From a virus: a DNA stretch of 21,436 nucleotides. Position numbers and translations under genes: made by a program. The stretch is taken from positions 1 through 21,436 of IMG/VR virus record IMGVR_UViG_3300008120_005414; one strand, given 5' to 3'. Below are positions 4,862 to 11,565 of this stretch, in pieces; position 1 is the stretch's first letter; each line of letters opens with the position of its first letter. A model generated the notes under the pieces. It was given only the letters and a program-made list of their open reading frames with translations, did no database searches and had not been told where the DNA came from.

Positions 4862-6031
4862 ATGAAATCATTTATAGAACTCGTAGAATCAGCAAACGAA
4901 GAGAAACTTACTCACTTAGAGCATGCCGAAGATCATCCAATCAATGCCGGTCATGAAGGAACTCAACACGCCATAAACACTCTTCGCCAAACTGCAAATG
5001 CTTTACAGAATAAGCCATCTAAAGCTAAGATCATGACTAAGTTCGATGGATCTCCATCTATAGTATTCGGTCATCATCCTGAAACTGGTAAGTTTTTCGT
5101 TGCTTCTAAGTCTGCTTTCAATAAGACTCCTAAATTAAACTATACTCCTGAAGATATTGAAAAGAATCATGGTCATGCTCCAGGATTAGTCTCTAAGTTA
5201 AAATCTGCATTAGAACATCTACCTAAAGCTGCTCCTAAATCCGGCGTGTATCAGGCAGATATCATGCATACGCCTGAAGATGTTAAGCATAGTAATGGCA
5301 AAGTTCACTTTAAACCAAACACCATTACATACTCTGCTTCAGGTAACTCTGCCGAAGGCGAAAAGGCAAAGCGTTCGCAAATAGGCATCGCGGTTCATAC
5401 AGCTTATCATGGTAAAACACTGGACTCGATGAAAGCTGAATATGGTGCGGATCTTTCTCATTTCAAAGAACATCCAGACGTTCATGTAATTCATACTCAC
5501 TTTAAACCAGAACACGCTTCATTTAGTGGTAAAGATACTAAAGAATTCAATAAGCATATTCAAGCCGCATCATCGATGGCTAAAAAAATAAAGCCAGAAC
5601 ATTATGGCGTATTGGATGATCATACGCATAAAGAACATCTTAAGACATACATCAATAGTACAGTAAGAAACAATACTGCTCCGTCTGTTGAAGGCTATAA
5701 AAAGCATCTCGAAGAACGCGGAGATAAAGAAGCTGGCAAAGTTAAGACGATGCTAGCACAAGATAGAAAGAAAAAGGTATACACAGATGCGGCTGAACAT
5801 GTTGAGCAAAATAAAGAGCATTTCGGTAACATATTATCATTGCATCATCATTTACAGAAAGCTAAGAACACTCTAGTTCATACCATGTCTCGTAAATCAG
5901 ATTTCGAACATCATATCGCCGGTCAAAAGACTAAACCAGAAGGTTTCGTTTCAGTCATAAATAATAGACCTACGAAGTTAACTGATAGATATGAATTTAA
6001 TAGAATGAATTTCTTAAAAACAAAGGAGTAA
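4862..6031 (+). CDS. ligase-fold nucleotidyltransferase-like protein with capsid-targeting-like leader
   Basis: The product is 389 residues. It starts MKSFIELVES, like the T4 internal-protein leader MKTYQEFIAE with the L-x-E end that the prohead protease gp21 recognises. Seen further on: TKFDGSPSIVFG (K60-x-D-G, motif I of covalent nucleotidyltransferases such as DNA and RNA ligases), and near the C-terminus PEGFV (Glu360-Gly361, motif IV-like) then RPTKLTDRYEF (Lys372, motif V-like). The middle is rich in His, Lys and charged residues. I recall homologues in marine T4-like phages as uncharacterised proteins. The motif order supports nucleotide transfer to a lysine, but the substrate is unknown and the match could be superficial. 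Confidence 0.55.
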   Translation: MKSFIELVESANEEKLTHLEHAEDHPINAGHEGTQHAINTLRQTANALQNKPSKAKIMTKFDGSPSIVFGHHPETGKFFVASKSAFNKTPKLNYTPEDIEKNHGHAPGLVSKLKSALEHLPKAAPKSGVYQADIMHTPEDVKHSNGKVHFKPNTITYSASGNSAEGEKAKRSQIGIAVHTAYHGKTLDSMKAEYGADLSHFKEHPDVHVIHTHFKPEHASFSGKDTKEFNKHIQAASSMAKKIKPEHYGVLDDHTHKEHLKTYINSTVRNNTAPSVEGYKKHLEERGDKEAGKVKTMLAQDRKKKVYTDAAEHVEQNKEHFGNILSLHHHLQKAKNTLVHTMSRKSDFEHHIAGQKTKPEGFVSVINNRPTKLTDRYEFNRMNFLKTKE

Positions 6032-6033
6032 TC

Positions 6034-6360
6034 ATGGAAAATCCCTCAAATCGATTTGGTAATCTTCTTCAAACGATGCAAGATAATCGTTGGAGAATCA
6101 CTCTAATTAATCTTGGAACTTTTGCAATGATTGTTATTGGCATTCTACTTGCAACAGTGCTACAGACACCAGTTGCATCAGAATGGAAAGAACTGCTCCT
6201 TCTAATGCTTGGCGCATTTATCGGCAACTATAATAAGACTGCAGAGTTCTGGTTTTCAAATGAAGATCGCGATAAGCTACTTGTTCAGAAGATGGATGAA
6301 GAAGATGATGCTCCCGGTACTGAAAAGGAACGTGTAGACCTAAACAAGACTAAAGAATAA
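6034..6360 (+). CDS. two-TM membrane protein, holin candidate
   Basis: The product is 108 residues. Two hydrophobic segments (about 23-44 ITLINLGTFAMIVIGILLATVL and 51-67 WKELLLLMLGAFIGNY) are separated by a short turn, and a long acidic C-terminal tail follows (KMDEEDDAPGTEKERVD). That is the layout of a class II holin, with both ends in the cytoplasm. Holins form the membrane lesion that times lysis. No sequence family match is certain, and other small membrane proteins look alike. An AAGGAG ribosome site lies at 6023-6028. A CATAAATA box at 5956-5963 could be a weak late promoter. Confidence 0.6.
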   Translation: MENPSNRFGNLLQTMQDNRWRITLINLGTFAMIVIGILLATVLQTPVASEWKELLLLMLGAFIGNYNKTAEFWFSNEDRDKLLVQKMDEEDDAPGTEKERVDLNKTKE

Positions 6361-6381
6361 TAATAAAGAGGACTTACTGAA

Positions 6382-6531
6382 ATGGCAAAACCTAAAGAAG
6401 TTTTTATATCACATCAAAATAATGTTTTTAAGAAATCGTCTACAAGCGGTAAGTCCTCTATGGTCAAGCGATCATCAATGAATAAGAAACGAAAAGCCTC
6501 ATATAAAGCGTATAGAGGCCAGGGAAGATAA
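6382..6531 (+). CDS. small basic protein, 49 residues
   Basis: The frame reads MAKPKEVFIS, continues with a Ser/Lys-rich core (FKKSSTSGKSSMVKRSSMNKK) and ends YKAYRGQGR. I recall similar short basic proteins before structural genes in T4-like marine phages, with unknown role. A ribosome site AAAGAGG lies at 6365-6371. The strong positive charge suggests RNA or DNA binding. Confidence 0.8.
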   Translation: MAKPKEVFISHQNNVFKKSSTSGKSSMVKRSSMNKKRKASYKAYRGQGR

Positions 6532-6555
6532 TATACAATTGTGTTTGGTATATTA
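6529..6555 (+). other. hairpin between 6382 and 6578 genes
   Basis: TAATATAC (6529-6536) and GTATATTA (6548-6555) form a perfect eight-base stem with an 11-base loop, starting in the stop codon of the upstream gene. There is no T-run, so this is not a standard terminator. It could be an mRNA processing or stabilising element ahead of the virion gene. Confidence 0.55.
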
Positions 6556-6577
6556 AACTTTTGAAAGGTCAACAATA

Positions 6578-7885
6578 ATGGCACAGTTTAGAACAGATTT
6601 AAAAATATTAGATGGACCTCATAATCGTACACGATATGAAGTGATGATGTTAAATGATAGATTAACTACATCTGGTTCTTTAACGGATGCATTTGGTCGT
6701 CTTCGCACATCAACTCCATTTACTCTATTTGACAGTCAACATCGTTATAAAGAAAATGATAAGTTTGATACATTAATCGTAGGAGCTACGGCTAATAGTC
6801 AATATAAAATAAATGAATCTGCAATTAATTTAAACGTTGGCACTTCATCTGGCGATAAAGTAGTACGCGAATCTAAAAGAGTATTTGCATATCAACCCGG
6901 AAAATCTCTGCTTATTATGAATACGTTTGTGATGAATGAACCGAAAGCTCAAGTGCGTCAAAGAGTAGGATATTTTGGTAACAATAACGGTATATATTTA
7001 GAGGCAAATGGCGTTAACATTTCATTAGTTAAAAGAAGTTATTCTAGTGGAACTATAGAAGAAACAGTAATTCCTCAGTCATCTTGGAATATAGATAAAT
7101 TTGACGGAAAAGGTTTTTCTGGACAAATGGCCCTTGCGAATAATCACGGACAAGGATTATTTGTAAATAAATCTAATTTATTTTGGATAGACATGGAATG
7201 GTTAGGTGTAGGAGATGTTAGATGTGGATTTTTAGTAGATGGCGGACTATATCCAGCTCATGTCTTTCATCACGATAACGTGGCTAATACTGCATACATA
7301 ACAACCGCAGTACTACCCATTCGTTATGAAATAGAAAATTTAGATACGACTATCTCTTCATCTACCTTAAAACAGATATGCTCTACCGTTATTTCAGAAG
7401 GAGGATATCAGGGTAGAAACAAAGCTAGATCACAGACTATAAATTTAAATGATTTTAAAACTCTTACCACGGCTAATACTTATTATCCGGTAATGAGTAT
7501 AAGATTAAGTCCTGATAGACCCGACGCAGTAGTTCTTCCGAAAAATTTTGATTTAGGTGTCATAACTAATCAAACTACTACTTTACATTATAAAATATTA
7601 ATCAACGCTAATTTATCTAATACGTCATTTGCCAATTGTCAGGGAAATACAGTGCAATTTGATATAAGTGCTAATTCAACGGTTTCAGAAGGCACATTAA
7701 TCAAATCGGGTTATATTAGTACTAGTCAAAAAGGTGCGGCGATAGATATAGGATCTATAGACGAGTTCGAAATACAACTAGGAAGAACTATAAGCGGCAA
7801 TAGTGATGTTTTTTCTTTAATTGTAGCAAGTGAAGCTGGTGGTGTTAAAGTTGGTGCTACATTAGAATGGTTTGAATTAATATAA
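6578..7885 (+). CDS. virion structural protein, marine T4-like type
   Basis: The product is 435 residues. Seen: a start with DAFGRLRTSTPFTLFDSQHRY, a middle VGYFGNNNGIYLEANGVNISLVKRS, and FWIDMEWLGVGDVRCGF then LPIRYEIENL. I recall this combination from virion proteins of cyanophages and other marine myoviruses, where it is usually labelled structural protein. The C-terminal part (SGYISTSQKGAAIDIG...) is beta-rich. No enzyme motif is seen. AAAGG precedes the ATG by eight bases. It is likely exposed on the particle, possibly in tail or neck, but its exact position cannot be told. Confidence 0.75.
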   Translation: MAQFRTDLKILDGPHNRTRYEVMMLNDRLTTSGSLTDAFGRLRTSTPFTLFDSQHRYKENDKFDTLIVGATANSQYKINESAINLNVGTSSGDKVVRESKRVFAYQPGKSLLIMNTFVMNEPKAQVRQRVGYFGNNNGIYLEANGVNISLVKRSYSSGTIEETVIPQSSWNIDKFDGKGFSGQMALANNHGQGLFVNKSNLFWIDMEWLGVGDVRCGFLVDGGLYPAHVFHHDNVANTAYITTAVLPIRYEIENLDTTISSSTLKQICSTVISEGGYQGRNKARSQTINLNDFKTLTTANTYYPVMSIRLSPDRPDAVVLPKNFDLGVITNQTTTLHYKILINANLSNTSFANCQGNTVQFDISANSTVSEGTLIKSGYISTSQKGAAIDIGSIDEFEIQLGRTISGNSDVFSLIVASEAGGVKVGATLEWFELI

Positions 7886-7888
7886 ATA
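7881..7888 (+). promoter_or_regulatory. late promoter TATAAATA
   Basis: An exact T4 late box overlaps the stop codon of the 6578 gene, 29 bases ahead of the ATG at 7918. This is the same geometry as at 3997-4004. Confidence 0.6.
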
Positions 7889-7917
7889 GCTAAATAAGTA
7901 ATTTTAGGCCCAATTAA

Positions 7918-8973
7918 ATGCTTAAATTTTTAGACTACGTAACGGAAGAAAAAGAGCGTCATGCTGTAGTGGCATTTGGGCGCATGAATCCTCCTACGAC
8001 TGGTCATGAAGCGCTTGTCAATAAAGTCAAAGAACATGCTGCACATGTAGGCGGAGACGCTCATGTCTATCTTTCACATTCTCAAGACGCTAAGAAGAAT
8101 CCATTATCATATGAACACAAAGCATCATATGCGCAAAAGGCATTTGGAGATACAATAAAGAAATCTCCTGCTAAGAATCCTTTAGAAACTCTTAAAGATC
8201 TTCATAAACAAGGTTATCATCATGTAACTATGGTTGCTGGTAGTGACAGAGTAGATGAATATAAGAATCTATTACATAAGTATAATGGTCATCCAGATCA
8301 TTATAACTTTAAGTCCATACATGTAGTTTCTGCCGGAGAAAGAGATCCTGATTCAGAAGGCGTTTCTGGTATGAGTGCTTCTAAGATGAGAGAGCATGCT
8401 AAGAACAGCAATCATGAAGGGTTCAAATCTGGATTACCAGATAGTTTAAAAAAGCACAGTAAAGAAATCATGCATCATGTTCGAACTGGCATGAATATCA
8501 GCGAAGCTAAAGACACTACTACAATTGTATATGCTCGAGTACCTCCTAAGCCTCTTCAAAAGGGACCAATTCAACGACAAAATGCTTCTGGTGTTTTAGA
8601 ATATCTAAAGCAACTCGTCGTAGGTATAAAAAATAAAAATGCAGCTATGGTCAATAAGCCAAATAGAAAAGTCAATGATAAGATCGTTGGCATGTATGCA
8701 GGCGATACAAATAAGAATGGTAAAGCACTAACAGAATCATATGAAAGCTTTAATGTCGTTAAAGCTGCTGGTTATGGAGCCATCTTAACAGCTGCAGATA
8801 TGGGCATTAAGATCAAAGGTGGGTTTGCCCATCATCCATCAGTAGAAAAAGAGTTGATGGAAAGAATGGGATGTGGATGTGACGAAAAGGATTGCGAACA
8901 CGAGTTGGAATATAAACTACAAAAGAAACGTAACTTAAGAAGAAAACAATTTAAACTTGGAGATGAGTCATGA
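7918..8973 (+). CDS. NMNAT/cytidylyltransferase-type nucleotidyltransferase with leader
   Basis: The product is 351 residues. Residues 1-14 (MLKFLDYVTEEKER) resemble a capsid-targeting leader. A Rossmann nucleotidyltransferase domain follows: GRMNPPTTGH (21-30, the T-x-G-H form of the HxGH motif) and SASKMR (153-158, the ISSTxxR-type motif). Enzymes of this kind transfer a nucleotide to a phosphate, as in NAD or CDP-glycerol synthesis. Residues about 195-351 form another domain with TESYESFNVVKAAGYGAILTA and a Cys cluster CGCDEKDCEH that might bind metal. Homologues are common in marine T4-like phages, with unproven substrate. It overlaps the next gene as ATGA. Confidence 0.75.
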   Translation: MLKFLDYVTEEKERHAVVAFGRMNPPTTGHEALVNKVKEHAAHVGGDAHVYLSHSQDAKKNPLSYEHKASYAQKAFGDTIKKSPAKNPLETLKDLHKQGYHHVTMVAGSDRVDEYKNLLHKYNGHPDHYNFKSIHVVSAGERDPDSEGVSGMSASKMREHAKNSNHEGFKSGLPDSLKKHSKEIMHHVRTGMNISEAKDTTTIVYARVPPKPLQKGPIQRQNASGVLEYLKQLVVGIKNKNAAMVNKPNRKVNDKIVGMYAGDTNKNGKALTESYESFNVVKAAGYGAILTAADMGIKIKGGFAHHPSVEKELMERMGCGCDEKDCEHELEYKLQKKRNLRRKQFKLGDES

Positions 8974-9251
8974 TTAAGAGTCTTTTAGCTAAAGTACGAA
9001 AGTTATTTGAAACTACAACTGAAGAAGTCGCTGTGATTACTACACAAGTAGAGCAAAAAGTAGAAGAACTTAAAGTTGAAGTAGCTGCAGTCGTTGAAGA
9101 AGTTAAAGTTGAAGTTCAACCTATCGTTGAAGCTGTAGTTCAAGAAGTAAAAGAAGTTGTTGAAGTAGTCAAAACTCCAGTTCAAAAGCTTAGTAAAGCT
9201 AAGGTTGAAAAGAAGCCACGTAAACCCAAATCTGCTAAGGTACAAAAATGA
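8970..9251 (+). CDS. Glu/Val-rich helical protein with basic tail
   Basis: The product is 93 residues. Residues 14-68 are built almost wholly of Glu, Val, Lys and Ala in a repeating EEVKVEV pattern, likely a long amphipathic helix or coiled coil. The C-terminus (KAKVEKKPRKPKSAKVQK) is a Lys/Pro/Ala tail like those of histone H1-like proteins. No family is recognised. It could bind DNA, or associate with a membrane or head shell. It overlaps both neighbours by four bases (ATGA), so it is translated with them. Confidence 0.7.
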   Translation: MIKSLLAKVRKLFETTTEEVAVITTQVEQKVEELKVEVAAVVEEVKVEVQPIVEAVVQEVKEVVEVVKTPVQKLSKAKVEKKPRKPKSAKVQK

Positions 9252-9895
9252 GTAAGAAGGATAAAAAAGAATATGATTATGAAGGTGATATGGCAATGTC
9301 ACAGCTTCGTAGCATCATACGTAATGCGCAATATATGCATGATAAGCTTTTAACTCCTACTACAAATCTTCCTGAATGGGTACAATCAAAGATTACATTA
9401 GCTGAAGATTACATTTCTACTGCAGTAAATTATATGAGTAGCGAAATTGATGAAAGTTATATTGAAGAATCTGCGAACAAAGGTTTAGCTGCTAAAGCAA
9501 AAGCTTCTGGTGTATCATTGTCTACATTGAGAACGGTTTATAAAAGAGGCGTAGCTGCATGGAATTCTGGTCATCGTCCAGGTACAACTCCTCAGCAATG
9601 GGGAATGGCCAGAGTTAACTCATATATTACCAAAGGTAAAGGCACATATCATGGTGCCGATAAAGATCTTCGTGAAGCTGATTCCCGATTAAATAAAGAA
9701 CCATATCAAAGAGGATTGAGTTCCTCTACTATCGCAGCTAGAGTTAGACATTGGCAAAAAGCAGATAAACTTTCTGATAGAGATCCAAAGGCATATGAAC
9801 CAGCTCCAGGCGATGCAACTGCTAAAACGAAACTAAGTAAACACACTGTGAAATATCGTAAAATGTATGGTAAAGGAGCAAAGGAAGAATCATGA
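9248..9895 (+). CDS. modular phage protein with DUF5824-like domain
   Basis: The product is 215 residues. Module 1 (about 13-63): EGDMAMSQLRSIIRN...LPEWVQSKITLAEDYI, a helical segment I recall in several marine T4-like proteins. Then an acidic linker SSEIDESYIEES with I-D-E. Module 2 (about 80-135): GVSLSTLRTVYKRGVAAWNSGHRPGTTPQQWGMARVNSYI, which I believe is DUF5824. Module 3: a basic C-terminus with WQKADKLSDRDPKAYEPAPGDATAKTK. Its function is unknown. Head-internal location is an inference from the linker and neighbours. ATGA overlaps occur at both ends. Confidence 0.7.
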   Translation: MSKKDKKEYDYEGDMAMSQLRSIIRNAQYMHDKLLTPTTNLPEWVQSKITLAEDYISTAVNYMSSEIDESYIEESANKGLAAKAKASGVSLSTLRTVYKRGVAAWNSGHRPGTTPQQWGMARVNSYITKGKGTYHGADKDLREADSRLNKEPYQRGLSSSTIAARVRHWQKADKLSDRDPKAYEPAPGDATAKTKLSKHTVKYRKMYGKGAKEES

Positions 9896-10263
9896 GAGCA
9901 CTCGCTATACTAGCATTAACGATGTCCTTAAGTGGATGTCTTTCTTTATCACTACTTCCACGAGATCACGATCCAGTTCTTGCTGGTGCATATGTTGATA
10001 CTCGGCTCGAGATAAATAATCTAAAGTGTGAGGCACGTGGTGAATCTTTTGTTCAAGTCAGTTGGGCATCTGCATTGTACCACAGTAAGTTTATGAAAGA
10101 ATATACTGCTTTTAGAAAAGATCCTCAGGCTGAAAATGCAGAAGGCATATCAGTTAATCTTCAAAAAGCTTTAGACGCTAAGAATGAAAAGATGTGTAAT
10201 CATTGGTTAAAATTAACGGGTTCTAGAATGTCAGCTTTAGAAACAGCTTGGAGAGGTCGATAA
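9892..10263 (+). CDS. lipoprotein of unknown function
   Basis: The product is 123 residues. The N-terminus MRALAILALTMSLSGC is a lipoprotein signal with lipobox L-S-G-C (Cys16), so the mature protein would be lipid-anchored in the host envelope. The mature part is helical, with two further cysteines and an EARGESFVQVSWASALYHSKF segment. No family is recognised. Possible roles are superinfection exclusion or lysis. It is joined to its neighbours by ATGA and TAATG overlaps. Confidence 0.75.
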   Translation: MRALAILALTMSLSGCLSLSLLPRDHDPVLAGAYVDTRLEINNLKCEARGESFVQVSWASALYHSKFMKEYTAFRKDPQAENAEGISVNLQKALDAKNEKMCNHWLKLTGSRMSALETAWRGR

Positions 10264-10502
10264 TGGACGAACTTATCAAAGAAATCTTATCGCATAAAGA
10301 TGACGATTCTGCACTTGGTGAACTTGCTGCAGAACTTCATAATATCATTGAAGATCATAAAGCCGGAGATATTTCAGACGAAGATCTAAATGATCTTTTG
10401 ATTGAAACTATTCAGGTTTATAAAGCCCATGAAACAGCGCATAATGAAGTCATGATTAGATGGGCGGTTAAACTAGCTCAGCTTGCAGCAAAGGCAGTCT
10501 AA
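10263..10502 (+). CDS. small acidic protein
   Basis: The product is 79 residues. The start at 10263 (MDELIKEILS) forms a TAATG with the preceding stop and has GAGAGG ten bases upstream; an earlier in-frame ATG at 10248 is less likely. It is mostly helical and acidic (HKDDDSALGELAAELHNIIEDH, SDEDLNDLL). No family is recognised. It is coupled to the Dps gene by TAATG. Confidence 0.7.
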   Translation: MDELIKEILSHKDDDSALGELAAELHNIIEDHKAGDISDEDLNDLLIETIQVYKAHETAHNEVMIRWAVKLAQLAAKAV

Positions 10503-10939
10503 TGACTCTTATTGATTCTATTAAAATGGTTTTGGCAAATAATTTTGCTCTATATCTAAAAGCGCATTATTTTCATTGGAATGTTGAAGGTCCAGATTTT
10601 GCTCAATTTCATGATTTTTTTGAAAATCTTTATACCGAAATTTATAGCTCAATAGATCATTTTGCAGAAGAGATAAGAGCGTTGGATGCATATGCTCCCG
10701 GATCTTTTGAGCGTTATGTAGAACTTTCTCAAATCAAGGGCGAAGAGAGACTTTTAACTTCTCTAGAAATGTTAAGACAATTACAAGTTGATAATCAAAC
10801 TATGATTGCTTCTTTACAACAAGCATATAAATTAGCAGAAGCTTCAGTTGAACTCGGTCTTTCTAATTTCATTCAAGATAGAATAGATCAACACAAAAAA
10901 CACGCTTGGATGATCAGATCATTCCTTAAAGGACGATAA
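10502..10939 (+). CDS. dps: Dps-family ferritin-like protein
   Basis: The product is 145 residues. Dps proteins form 12-subunit shells that oxidise and store iron and shield DNA from hydroxyl radicals. Seen: LKAHYFHWNVEGPDFAQFHDFFE and then IDHFAEEIRALD, which carry the inter-subunit ferroxidase residues His25, His37, Glu41, Asp52 and Glu56 in the spacing of E. coli Dps (His51, His63, Asp67, Asp78, Glu82). The C-terminal IDQHKKHAWMIRSFLKG matches the last Dps helix. There is no long Lys-rich N-terminal tail, so direct DNA binding is uncertain. It sits among late genes and could be made late or packaged; that is inference. Confidence 0.88.
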   Translation: MTLIDSIKMVLANNFALYLKAHYFHWNVEGPDFAQFHDFFENLYTEIYSSIDHFAEEIRALDAYAPGSFERYVELSQIKGEERLLTSLEMLRQLQVDNQTMIASLQQAYKLAEASVELGLSNFIQDRIDQHKKHAWMIRSFLKGR

Positions 10940-11556
10940 TGAACGAGTATAAAAACTTAGAAAGTACTATCAAAGATTTTGTTAGTAGAGTTCCTATGCT
11001 CGATAAAACTGATTACAGATATAGTCGTATATGCAATACAATAAGAAGCGTTTATGAACAAAGAGATAAGCGACTTGAAAAAGATCAAAATGATCAAGTT
11101 GCTGTAGGTTCATACATGACTAAGTATTTTGAAGTAAGTCCTAAAGCTCAGATCCTATATGACAATCTTCCAAAGGGTACTAATCCTACTGCAGCTGAGA
11201 ACTCTGCGATTGCCCATGATCGCCTTTTTGCCCTTGAAAAAGAAGTTCTAGCAAAGAACATAGCTAATCCAGAAGACGTAAAACGCGCTGAAGAGCTGCG
11301 TGATCGTATTATGTCATTTGCTAAAGATATGAATCTTGAGAAAGAGCACGAATATATAAATAAAAACTTAGATACGATTAAAAGTTTCGTGAAAGATGAT
11401 TCTAAAGACAGTGTTGAAGATCAAATAGCTCATAGATTCGCCAGTCCTCCTGCTCGCCGGACTCCAGAGCCTAAAGATACTGATATAGATTCATCGAAGT
11501 TTCTTATTCGTAGAGATTTAAAAGCACAACGTAAACTTAAAATAATAGATGACTAG
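10939..11556 (+). CDS. unknown charged protein, likely late
   Basis: The product is 205 residues, helical and highly charged (KKxx, EKEVLAKN, EELRDRIMSF), with a Pro/Arg-rich stretch SPPARRTPEPKDTDID and a basic C-terminus DLKAQRKLKIID. It has no membrane segment or known motif. The N-terminus is coupled to dps by TAATG. A scaffold, head-internal or tail-associated role is possible but unproven. Confidence 0.65.
   Translation: MNEYKNLESTIKDFVSRVPMLDKTDYRYSRICNTIRSVYEQRDKRLEKDQNDQVAVGSYMTKYFEVSPKAQILYDNLPKGTNPTAAENSAIAHDRLFALEKEVLAKNIANPEDVKRAEELRDRIMSFAKDMNLEKEHEYINKNLDTIKSFVKDDSKDSVEDQIAHRFASPPARRTPEPKDTDIDSSKFLIRRDLKAQRKLKIIDD
11355..11362 (+). promoter_or_regulatory. internal TATAAATA box
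   Basis: This exact late box lies inside the 10939 gene (codons for E-Y-I-N-K), 204 bases before the 11566 start. It could add late transcription of the large repeat protein, or be a chance result of the AT-rich codons. Confidence 0.35.
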
Positions 11557-11565
11557 GGGACTTAT

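Noticed and set aside
9003-9302. Long opposite-strand reading frame rich in Phe, Asn and Tyr
   Set aside because: It is the complement of the Glu/Val/Lys repeat gene, whose skewed codons leave the other strand free of stops. It has no ribosome site or family match.
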